In this document: positions 47,901-59,900 of the stretch, one piece after another
How positions within the stretch are numbered: the first letter of the stretch is position 1
How the letters are laid out: each line of letters starts with the position of its first letter
Assembly (NCBI RefSeq): GCF_028858725.1
Contig: NC_084775.1
Coordinates: forward strand, 15,955,597 to 16,019,596
From: Colius striatus
Lineage: Eukaryota; Chordata; Aves; Coliiformes; Coliidae
Reading direction: 5' to 3'
DNA: 64,000 bases
Position numbers and translations under genes: made by a program
The notes under the pieces: generated by a model
The model's input: only the letters and a program-made list of their open reading frames with translations
The model's database searches: none
Told to the model about the DNA's origin: nothing

Positions 47901-50900
47901 GTGCCAGCCAGGGCACAGCTCCCAGAGACCTGCCCAAGCTGCCTGCCCTTGGCATCTCACTCCCCCAAGCCCAGGAGCAGGGCAGCCTCTGCTCCAGAGC
48001 ACATCCTTCACATCCCAGGAGCGGTGCCAGCCCACATGCAGAGGCTGTTACTCTCATTATGGCTATTGATTGCCCCATTTCACGTGCTGATGGAGCCCAC
48101 GACAAGGCTGAGATGAACCATCTGCTGGGGTTCATTGCTCTGCTCAGGCCCCTCTCCTCACTGCCTCATTTTTCCCCATGCCATCCATCTCACCCTTCAG
48201 GGGGCCTCATTCAAGGCAATACCATAAAAAATTGAACCAGACTCTACAAATAAATCAAGGCAGCATCTTTTTAAAGGAAAGTGCATTACATGTCCCCAGC
48301 TGGTTTAGGGGGAGCAGCTCTGCCAGCACAGAGCATCCCTGGCCATGGAGCCTCCATACCAGGACAGTGCCACATGCCTTTCCCAAGCACCCACCCCATA
48401 AAGAGCCTCCTCCCCAGCCACAGCTACCCACTCCCTCATCTGACCTGGCAGATGCTCAGTGGTCTTCACAGTCACCCCGGGACAAGGTGTTGCAATGCTT
48501 CCTGCTCCTGGGCAGCTGGTACGTCCTGCAGGCAGTGCCCAGCCAGGGCAAGGGGGATCCATGCTGCAGGCAACCCACCCTGGAACAGCACAACATCCCC
48601 TAACTCAGTGAAATGTTCAGAGGTGGCTGCAGCCCTGCCCCTAGGAAGCCTTATACCCAAGCCAAGCCTCTCCACCTGGGCCTGGCTTTATTGCAGAGCA
48701 GGGGCAGCTGCTCTCATGGACCCTTAAAGGGGCTCATTCCCAAAAACAAGGCACCTCTAAGGCAAGGAACTCCCAAACAAGGCACTTCCAGGGCTGGGAG
48801 TGTGCAGAGGCTGGGGTGCTGGGGGCATGCAGGATCAGTCCCAGCTCTCAGGGAGGGCTCAGGAGAGCTGTGTGCAGCAGGAGCAGCCCTGGGCAGGATT
48901 AGCCGATCCCAGCACACCTTCAATCCGCCTAAGCCCATCACACAGGCAGAGCACGGGGGCTGATGCCACCATTAATAGCATCCCTATAAGCTTCTCAGGG
49001 TTTTTGGTATAATCAGATCACTAAAACCTCATGGATAGTAACTACTGAACTTGAGCAATCAAGCTGCCATCCTCGGCAGCGGGGCTGTGCTCGCAGCGAT
49101 ACCATCGGCATCAGTAATGGGAGCCCGGCGATACAGCTACTCATGGTTTAGCTCTTTCAGGAGCACAGCAGCAAAATGAGTGCTTTATGATTATTTCAGC
49201 ATCCTTTTATCAAGCATTTGCAGTTCCCTAATTCCTCTAAGCCCCTCTGGCTGAGATATTGGCAGCAATCAGATCTGCCTGGCTCTCTCCAGCCACGGCA
49301 CCTCTGGAGCAGCACACGAGCGGCCGCCAGCGCCTGATGCAGACATGGACCCATCTGCCTGGTTGGGGCTGGGGGTGTCCCGGGGACCCTCTCTCATGGA
49401 GAAGCAGCGTTGGGGCTGGGGAGGCCATGGTGAGTGGGTTCTCAGCCCACGGGGACCTGGGACTGAGCCTCCGATGGGAACGAGCAGCTGTGCAGTGTGG
49501 CCCTGGGAAGGGACGTGGGACTCGCTGTTCTCCCACAAGGGTCTGCAGACAGCCCATCCCAAGGGACACCAGGGTCCCAGAGTCCATGCCAGGGCTTGCA
49601 GTATAGGCAGGGACTGCAGTGGTGCAGTAAAAGGTACCTTAGTGACAGCTTCTCCAGGCACTGTGCCTGTAATTGAGAGCCCCTCGGTGCCAGGGGTCTC
49701 TGCTGCAGGGGGGGCAGCACAGGCACCTGGGCAGCCAGAGCATCTGACAGCACTGTGGGTTTGAGTTGTGGCTTTTATCTCCAAATCCAAGGCTCAGAAG
49801 CTGAAAGCATCTCCTGCCATGCCATGCCATGCCATGCTGTGTCTGAGAGTGCCCCATGCCCAGGACCAGAGCTCAGCCGCCTTAGTTGGGATGTGGGGCC
49901 ACTGGGCAGCAGAAACCACCTGAACATGCTGTGTCCCTGCCCTGTGCAAAACAGCCAAAGCTGCCTTTTGAGAGGGAGCACTGAAAAGCCTCTTTCACTT
50001 TTATGGAGAACAAGAGCTGATAGAATAGGAAATTGTGGCAAAGGAGAGAGCTTGAGCTCCTGTGTAATTAGTTTTCTTTCGTCTGCCTGGCCTGGCAATC
50101 TCATTCTCTCTCTCCTTTATTACGTTCCATTTCCCTCAGTCAGTGCACATGGGCTGTCACAGCAAGTTCCAGGCCACAGCCCAAACCCTGTCGCTGCGTG
50201 TGCACAGATCAAGGGCAAGGAGCAGATTCATTCCTGAGTAGTGGGGAAACAAAATTCCTCAAAAGAGAAAATCTGCTAAACAGCCCAAACCAAGCTGTCT
50301 GCACCTGGGAAAACGTATTGTCACAACAATTAGATGCTCTTTGTATGGGCAGGAGGGTTGCACAGGCATGTTGGTCTTCGAGGTTGTTAATTTCTCTTGC
50401 CCTGGTAGCAAATTTCAAAGAGGCAGCTCAGAGAATTGTTTTGGTCAGAAAAGACCTTTAAGATCATCGAGTCTGACCACTAATGAGTTACACTCATTCA
50501 TGTACATTTAAAGATGCTTTTGGTGCCAGGGGCCCAGCAGCTCAGCTGGGTGAGAGGCTGGTGTCCTGCCAGCACACGGGTCAGTGCTGGGTCTGGGTGA
50601 GGGGAGGCACTTGGGCAGCCCCTGCCCAGCCTGTCCTGCAGCCTCTCATCACCCCAGCCCAGGGGCTCCCACGCAGCACGGCACCCGCATCCTGCAGAGG
50701 AGTGAGCGCTTCCTGGCAGCTAAGTATAAACCGTGGGGGAGTGCAAGCTGGTTGGAGACGTCCTCCCCAGAGCTGAGCTTCCTTCCTCGCTGCTTACACG
50801 CCGGTATCCAGGCGGATCCCAGAATAGACCTGAAGACGAGCTGTCGTTTTGCATTAAGGTCACTCGTGCTCCAAGCTGTGCCGGCCGTTGGTGTCCCAGC

Positions 50901-53900
50901 CGCGGTGCAGAGCGCAGTGCCCCTGCTGCTGTGCCGTGCCCAGGGGCTGCTCACGGAGGCTTTCGTGGGTTTGGAGAAGCCTTTCCAGCCTCAAACCGCC
51001 TGCAGAGTGCTCCCGATCAGGATACGAGATAAAGCCCTTGTACATCTCGATAGCGTTTACTTCCTCTGGAGCTGGTTTAGCAGATTAGATCAAGGTCAAA
51101 TGTGATCATTTCCCTTCCACCAGCTCAGTGGCTCCAGATCAATTGCTTGTGCAGAACAGGATGGATTTTGGCTGCCAGGAAGGGTCCTGCTCCACCTGCC
51201 CTGGCCTCCAGCTGAGCATCCCATGGGGCTGGGTGAGTGGTGGGGAGCGTGGGGTGATACTAAACAGCTTCATCCTGTGCTGGGAGTGGGTAGCAGACAG
51301 TGAGAGCCTGGCTATGAGCACACCCCAAGCAACCATCCCATGCTGACATTTCCTGCCTGCTGCTACCATAATGGTTTTGCTAAAGCAACTTGGAGAAAAT
51401 CCACAGAATTGATAAGGGCACAGTGTTTTATTTAGCACTGATGTGGCATTCGGTGTCTGAGCTGCATCTCTGTGCTCCTGGGAGGGGAGAGGGGCTGCAG
51501 AGCTTCCAGCTGTATGAGCCACGATATGATTACAAACCTCACCTCTCACCACAATTGCCCTGTAGTCCTGGGAGGTTGGGAGAACCTGTCTGCATTCAGA
51601 TGGTGTGGAATGTATCTTGCCAAAGCCTACCCTCATCCTAGCATCAAATACAGAAGCATCCTTCCTTAAGGGTGAGGGTACTCAGTTCTGCTGCTGCTCT
51701 TTGCTTTTCCTAAATCCCCCCTCACCCCAGAGAGTCTGTGGGACAGGCAAACTTACCTCTGCACACAGTGACATCCCCTTCATGTGCAGAGGCTCTGCCC
51801 CCCATTGGGGAGGAGGCATGTGGGGGGCACATCCCAGGGATGTGCTGGAGCCCCTGCTCCACTTTGGGGGTGGCAATGCAATCTGGAGCTAAGATCATGA
51901 ATCACTTCTCTTTCTGGTATCATGGAATATGCCCTTATTAATCACCAATGCCAGGGCCCCCTCATGCCCCCATCTCCCCCCTCCAGCCTTGCTGCGTTCG
52001 CTGCCCTGAAATACACCACTGCCCTTTACAAACGGAGGCATGTTAAATACCTCATTACAGAGTCTCTGTACAGAGTGTTTTATTTCATGCTTTGTTAAGG
52101 ACAGAATCGTTTAAATGCATCCTGGCAAAGAATCTAATAAGAAATTAGTCAACTTTCTGAAAGCATAAAATATGGTTTAACAGCAACATCCATTAAGAAT
52201 TAGAGTTCACATGATAAATAACCCAGGGACGCTCTTTTGCTGCTCCTGGTAACACACTGGCTTTAAGGACAGGGGTTCCTGTGGGACAACTTGACTGTCC
52301 CACTGTCAGACAGTGTTCTACCATGTCCCACCTGTCCCCAAGCCCCCTCCTGGGGCTGTGACACCTTCTTGTCCAACAGCCCCATCTTCTCCCATAGTGG
52401 AGAACCTGTTTTGCTGCAGAGCACTAAAACCTCTGAGCTGAGCCGTGGCAGTGGGAGAGCTGGCACCAGGCAGCCGCTACACAAGAGCCCTGCAAAACTT
52501 GTCAGTGAGGGAGAGCTGATGCTGGCACTGCCTTGGGGACCAATTCCTCCTGTCATCCCATGGCAAGATGCCCATGGAAGCCAGGATCAGCCCAGAGACA
52601 GAGGACAGAAAGGGAGGCAAAGACCCTCAGAAATGAGCAGAGAGTGTAGGGGCCCCCTGGCCACCCCCCAGCAGCAGGGACACTGAGGCGCAGCCTCCCT
52701 GGGAGGAGCTGTGGGAGATTGTTCAGAGCTGACACAAGTCAGTGGTTGCAAATGACATGTGTGAAATGTCTCCTAATGTGCTGAGGGAATTGGCTAATGA
52801 ATGTGCTGAACCACTGCTAATTAAAGAACTAATTTATTAAGTCACAGGGTACATAAGGGGTGAGGCTGGGAAGCCCTCAGGGACTGGCCTGGGGCTGCTC
52901 TGAGAGCAGAAGCTTGGGGTGGGCATGGCTATGGGCATGGCTGCACCAGGGAGCTGGGCCAAGGACCAACCCAGGTACCAGCAGGCCTGGCAGGGGCTGT
53001 GCAGGAGCGAGGAGCACGAGCAGCATCACAAGCAGCCGCCCTCTACAGTCACCTGCAACTTCCTTCTCCATCAGTAGCCCTCCATGCAAAATACTCGGGC
53101 AGGGTGGGAAGTGTGGCTGAGAGCAGTGTTCTATGCCCAGGTGAAACAGGAGGAGCTCAGGGAAGGAGGAGCAAAGCCAGGTGAGCTCATCGGTGCTCCA
53201 TCGCTTCCCCATCCTCTGCCCAAGCCTGTGCCGGCGCTCAGGCATTTGGCTGCAAAGACGTGACAGACTCTGAGGGAACTGTCGTCCCCTGCAGCAGCCA
53301 CCCAGCACCGGCCCAGGGGCTCAGGCTGTGCATCCTGGAGCTCCTTTCTTCCTTCTCATTCCGGTCCTACCTTAATCAGCAGCATTAGAAACACGAAGTA
53401 TCGAGTTAAAGTCAACGCAAGATCCTGTGTTTGGGGGACTGGGCTCCAAACCCTCCCAGGGGAGCTGAGGGGGCTGCGATGACAGCGTTTGAGGACCGCA
53501 CGTTCAGCACCTTCCCTGGCAACTGCTGTTTCCATGGAAAACGTTGACTCTGCCTCCCAGAGCTTTCTGTGGCATGGCCCAGCCAGCCTCAGTGCTGCTG
53601 GTGAATAAAGCCGTGTCACACGGTGACAGCCCCTGTTCGGTGCTCCTTCTACTGCTCTTTCCTGCCCGTGTGTTGCTTTGCCCAACAGAAGGTCAGCGCC
53701 TGCCTGGGGTGAAGCCCCTCGCAGAGCGAGTGATGCTTTGCCACGGGAGGTGGAGGACGATGGTTAATCGGTGTCTGGTCCCTGCCGGGCAGCAGCCTGA
53801 GGAAGACAATGGGAAGGAGCCGCAGCCTGACCCGGCGCTTTGGAACAGCCACAGTTGCTGGTGACAACTGCAAAGAGAAAAGGGCTTTTCACAGAGACCA

Positions 53901-56900
53901 AGCCAGAGCAACACGCTCAGCAGGAGCGACTGAACCCCCCTGACCTCTAGATAAAGAGACAGAATAGCAGCTCTGAAATGGTGAGATAAGGCCACTGAGT
54001 TTCAGCAGAAACACAGCTTCCAGGGAATCAGCGCAAGCTCGTTACTGCTTCCCCATAACGAGCCCATTTGGGGCAGCGGCAGGCACTCAATCAGCTGCGG
54101 CTCCCAGGGGGCTGATTTCGTGCCACTGCCACAGCTAGAATTCCATGCCCAGAATTGCCAAAGTGACACTTTTCTCCATCTTTCTTGCAGATGGCAGATC
54201 AGGGGCAGCACTGGTCCCAGCCAGCCCAGACCCTCTCACTGTGGATGAGCCGATGGACAAGACAGTTGGCAGAGCCGGAGAGCTCGGGCACACCACGGGT
54301 TCATCTGGCAGAGCCGGGGAGATTGGGCACACCATGGGTTCAGCTGGCAGAGCCAGGGAGATTGGGCACACCACGGGCTCAGCTGGTAGAGCTGGGGAGC
54401 TCAGGCATGCCACTGCCCTCAACCTGCTGCCAGCCGCCGAGGACGGCACCGCGCCGGCATTGGAGGAAACAACGCTGCTGGTGCAGAGCCACGTCCTGCC
54501 AGTGCCCACCACTGCCCCCGCCACTGATGCAAAACAAACTTTCCATGTTAAGAAAAAGCCACATACGTTAAAGCAAGTAAATACGCCAAGGAAGCATCTG
54601 AGGCCCAAGCCCACCGTGGCAGGACCCCCCGGGGCTGCCCCCCTGACCGTCTCACTGGGCACCGGGCTCCCCACCACTTCCCAAGAGCCGTACACACCAT
54701 CAGAAGCAGCAACCGTGGCGTGGGACATGGAGCAGAACTCCCCTGAGCTGCCCTGGGGAGGTCAGGCCACCACCAGCCAGCCTGTGCTGCAGATCTCCCC
54801 ATCCACGCTGCCACCGGCCGTGCCTCGTCCCTTCCCCGGCACCACGGGCGAAGCTCCCACCGCGGCTCCCACCGACGCCACCGGGAGCTGGATGAGCGCT
54901 GCAGAGAGAGAGGCACATGGCTCAGTGTCAGAAGAGAGCCAGGAAACCACCACATCCACCATCATCACCACCACTGTCATAACCACGGAGCCCACCCCGG
55001 GTAAGCAGCACGGGGCCAGGGAGCAGCAGGGGGGGCACTGCCCAGGGTTTGTGGGGCTGCTTAAAACCAGTGGGATCAGCCCCTGGAGCAGGGGCCTGGG
55101 TGCTGGGGTTAGGGCAGCGGGAGCTTTGGGATGAGCTGTTCCCCTGGGCAGTCACTGACACAGCTTTTCCTCAGTCCTCTGCAGCATGAGCTTCCACGAC
55201 CCCGAGGGCTACATCGACTCCACGGACTATCCCCCGCTGCCCCGGCACAGCTACCTGGAGTGTACCTACAACGTCACCGTCTACACGGGCTACGGCGTCG
55301 AGCTGCAGGTGAGAGGCATGTTGGCTGGGGGGAGCATCATGGCCTGGCCCCGCTGCTCTGCAGTGGCAAGTGATGCCAAGCACCCACAGCTTTGAGCACG
55401 GCTGCCCCAGGCACCTGCACTTGCTAAGAAGCCCCTTCCCAGGCAAAAAGGTTGATTTTTCCCAGGCCAATGTGCTAGATCAGCTCTCCCTGAAATACCA
55501 GAGGCTGGGAGCAGGATAGGGGCCTTGACACGCTTCCAACCCCGTCAGTCCACAGTCTCCACGCTCTGGTGTGCAATCCTTCCTTGTTCTTGCAGTGTTC
55601 CCCATGTCACCATTTGCATGCAATTAAAATCCATTAACTTTTAATCCTTCTAGTTAAGAATGTGCATTTGAAGCAGCAAACTACCGCTAGTTCCCGCCGT
55701 CCCTCCACGGGCACATGCCAGGGGCTGACCTCTGTGCACAATGGGAGGGAGCCCCATGGGCAGGGAGCCCTGGGAGCTGCCAGCACAGGGATGTGTGGCC
55801 TTGCAGACACTTCTCCACAGCAGCAACTGTCTCCCCAAATCCACAGGGTGCTGAAGAGAGGCCGCTCCGCTGTTGGTTCGCCTCTATCCGTAATCCATCG
55901 GGTGACACCGCTCCTGACCCCGCTCCATTGTGAGCTGAGGTTTTAATGGAGCATTAAATTAGCCTCTCCACCCCCCCCCCGAGCTTTGCATTTCACTTTG
56001 CTGATGCTTCTGAGCATTTCAGACGAATTAAATCACAACAGCAGGTCGGCGCTGCCTGAGCACGGCCGCATCTGGAGTGGCTGAGCACACGCCGTGTGGC
56101 CTGGGCTGGTTCCCGTGGGCAGACAGACAGGGCTGAGCCACCCAGCTGGATGGGCACTGGCTGGAGCTGAGGAGGATGAGCCTTGGGGCTGCAGGCAGCA
56201 GTGCTGAGCACCCCAGAGCTGCTGCCTGCAGCTGAGCGCAGCAAAGCCTGTGCCCCAGGGTGGGCAGCAGCTGTGCAGAGACTGCCAAGGAGAGGAGGGG
56301 GCTGCCAATTCCAGCCCTGCCCCGCCGCTCCCCCCCAGCTGCTTCTGGGCCCCTCTGCATGTGCCCAGGAACAGAACTGATGTGCTCCAACATGGCAGCG
56401 AGTGCCTGACCCACGCTGCAGGCACTGAGCTCTGCAGAAGCCTTTTTAACCATTTAGGCAGCAGCAGTGATGTGATTTATGTGCCAAGGAAGCAAGGAAT
56501 AGCACTCATGGCAAGCGAGCAACAGGTTTATCCCCTCTCTCTAGCTCGTGCAAAGGACATCCCACAGGACACACGCTGATGGAGAAGGCAGATGTGGTGC
56601 AGAAACACTGCCCGTGTCTGCACTAAACCCAGCTGCAAAGCAAGCCCACCCTGGTGCAGGAAGCTCTGGTCCCATGGATGAGGCTTCCCCCTGCTGCCAC
56701 GAACGGACTCTGCCGTAAGGACCCGTGTCCAGCCGCTCCCGCTGAGCTGCAGGAGCAGCAGCCAGGGGAGCTGGAGCCGGGGCTGTCCCTGCACAGGCTG
56801 CTGCTGGCAGTGGGGAAACACCTGGCTGTCCCATCACAGCCAGTCCCAGACCCAGGGCTGTCCCTGCACAGGCTGCTGCAGGCAGTGGGGAAACACCCGG

Positions 56901-59900
56901 CTGTCCCATCACAGCCAGTCCCCACACACCCCAGACCCAGCAGCGTCCTGGCCCCTCGCCCCAGGACAGGGGAAATAGGGCATGGCACAGCACAAGGACC
57001 AGTAATCAGGAGCTATCACCATCCCCCACCTCCCCTCCCAGAAGCCAGGACATGCAGCAGTGCACAGGGACAGCGTAGGGCCCAGGGACTAGCCCAGCAC
57101 CGTGACTCAGTTTCCCTACCTGTAAACCAAGCACATGGCCTCGTTCTGTGCTGCACTGCAGCTGGTAGTCTGGTGGCAGTCCCAAATCTGTGGTGTTTCC
57201 TACCAGCAGAGCTGGGGCTGGCAGGGAGGACTGGCACTGGAAGAGGTGGCTCACAGGTCCAGGAAGCAGAGTAAGGGGTGGCACAATAAGCTGAGGGATG
57301 GTGGGTACCAGTGCTCATCCACCATGTGCCAGCCTTCCTGGGAGCAATGCCCATGGCAGGCAGGACAGCCAATACCTCCCTGCTGCTTCTTCTCCTTGGC
57401 ACTGACTGTCTCCCTTCTATTGCTTTTTAATCATTTCCCGTGTCCAAGGGCTGAGTCTTCATTGGCTCCGAGGCTGATCACAGAGGGCAGGAGTAACACA
57501 GTGCAACTTCCTCAGCTGCCTCACCCTGATGGGGATAATTGGTTAACATTTAAGTGATTTGGGTTTAATTCACATCTCCTGTAATGGAGATGGACAGGGG
57601 AGACCTTGTTGGGGGAGAAGTGGGGCTGAGTGCTCCTGCCAGGATGGTGTGATTGCAGAAGTGATCCACGGGAGATTCCTCTTTGACGTGGGTTTGCTGT
57701 GGCTGAGCTTTGGAGCCAGATCTGCTCAGGAGGAGCCAGGCTGGGCAGGCACTGCATTGCTCTGCAGTGGCATAGCCTGGAGAGCTGGGTTGGACAGGCT
57801 CTGTGTGGAGCCTGGCCCATCAGGAGAGCTGCTCGGTCTCAGCGGGTCCTGCTGGAGGCTGGACCTGAGGAAAGATGTCCCAGAGAGTGTGGGGCAAGGT
57901 CTCCCCCCAGGATTCAGCATGTGTCATGAAGAACACAGAGCAACTGATGGTCAAGTGCTGCCTCAGCTCTGTGGATCTTGTTAAAGGCATCTGCAGGAGA
58001 AAAGAGGAGCCTTGGGACAGGAATGTGCTGACTTGGCATGGGAGGAGGGGGTCACCCACACAGGGACCTTGGGAGAGCCCATGGAGCTCCCTCTCAGCAT
58101 CCTGGGGAGGGCTGTGCCTGCCCTGGGCTGTCCCATGCCCCAGGCTGCACAGCTGCAGCCCCAGAAGCTGCAGAGCCACCAGCCCTCCCAGTGCTTACTT
58201 ACACCACCTTGACTCTTAAGATTCTTGAATCTTCTTGGCAGGAAATAGAATTTCCCTGGAGAGATTTTTGTAGTGGGTGAGCGAGGCTGGCAGCCTGAAC
58301 CAAGGATCCCTCCTGTCTTCCCAACAGACTCTTTAGGAGCTGACACTGGTGCAGCCTTGGTAAAGCAAGAGCTGGTGCTGCCCAGCCCCTGGCAGGAGCA
58401 TACACAGATGGTCCCTCTCACAGGGCTGATGGTCCCTGGCACGAGGCCACCGCCGGCTGCTCTGGGACCAGCTCCTCTGAGGAGCTCTGGCACCAGCACT
58501 GGCACCGGGTGCTTTGCCATGACACCTCTGCTCCAGGCTCCTCCCAGCTTGGTTTACAGAAGGGGGAGGCTGATTCAGAGCCCCCACCCCACAGCACCCT
58601 GCAAAGGGCTGGAGAGATGCTGCAACATTGAGCAGCTCCTCTGAAACCCCTTCCCAGCAGCAGAGCTGGGGAGGCAGAGCAGAGCGGCTCAGCTGCAATC
58701 AGCAGCTCAGGGAGCACCCCAGAACATTTCTCTTTCTAATTCGCTGGAGTGACTCGGTGCCAGAGAGTGTGTTTGATGCCCATCGTCACCAGAGGAAGCT
58801 AGCTGGGGAGCAGGTTTGTCTTAGAGTGATTTCAGAACAAAGTGTATTAGAAACACCCTGGAAATGTCTTTGCAGTGGTTCAGACCCAGTCTGAGGAGCA
58901 AAACCCCATCCCAGGGGGAGCTAGGGAAAGCCATTAGTGTTGTATGTAGCCCTCAGCATCCCTGGACCCCGGCACTCCAAATCACTCATCCCCAGTCACA
59001 ATTAGTTCATCCCCTGCATTTACAATCAAATTTGAGCCATCCCACCAGACACACTGTGTGCACGTTGTGCTGGGAAGAAGCACTTTCAGCACACAACCTG
59101 GGGCAGGAGAAATGCCCCAGGGCAGGAGAAATGCCCCAGGGCAGGCTGGGGAGTGGGGCACACACTCGCTCTGTGCTCCCAGCACACTGTGCAGCGCCCG
59201 TGGGAACTGAGGGCTGCTTGTCCCTGCAGTGAGGGACAGAGACTCTCTGCAGTGACCCAGCACCCTGCTGCAAAATAAGGCAAAATCAGCTCCTCCTGGG
59301 GTTAAAAGTGTGGCTGGGTGAAGCCAGGCAGCTCTGACCCAGCCTGGGGTGGCTCAGCCCAGCCCCACAGCAGGGCTTTTCCCAGGCTTACGGACCTTTG
59401 GGGCAGACAGGGTCAGAGTCATTTCTCCTGAGGGTAACTCGCTCCCTCACGCAGAGGCTGGAGGATGCCAAGCACTGTGGGTGGCTCTGTGTGCACCACC
59501 AGCAGCCCTGGGCACCAGGCATGTCCCTGCCTCGTGTGCAGGGTGAGGGAGACGGGCAGGGCTGTGACAACAAACCCTTCCAGTCACAACAGCAGCGGGA
59601 GCGCTCGCAATCACAGGCTGAGGCTGTGGGGTGATGCTAAATATAGAGCCCTGGTCCTCACACATTTAAGGAAACAAATGATCTGATGAGCATCTTTCTG
59701 CTGAAGTGTGAGCCCATTTATTAAGCTAAATCGACGTGAAATGCAAATGTGAAGTTACTTTTCAGCTATTTCCAAATAATAATTAAAGCCTTTTGGGACT
59801 ACTCATTAGAGGCATTTGCTGGGTGACTCCCCATCCACTCCTGGGTGTGGATGGGGGATCCTGGGGAGGATCCCTGGTGCATGGGGTGGATGGTGAGCAC

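Larger units (their letters stand above)
41616..48959. other. Intron 1 sequence with scattered AT-rich patches
   Basis: No gene is recognised. Visible items are a 30-bp tandem duplication at 42417-42466, AT-rich patches at 43720-43815 (TCTATTGTAATTAGTC), 44360-44480 (GATTAATTATTTTAG, ATCTAAATATAC), 45135-45210 (CTGTAATTGGATGAGG, CTCATTAGC), and the X-box block at 46020-46170 listed separately. Confidence 0.5.
29979..54190 (+). other. SEZ6L: SEZ6L intron 1 (about 24.2 kb)
   Basis: The donor GTAAGC at 29979 and acceptor TCTTTCTTGCAG ending at 54190 are both strong. Joining them gives a GAT codon and an uninterrupted frame. Inside are the rest of the CpG island, GC-rich repeats, three CR1 fragments and several AT-rich candidate regulatory blocks listed separately. 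I recognise no nested gene. Confidence 0.93.
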
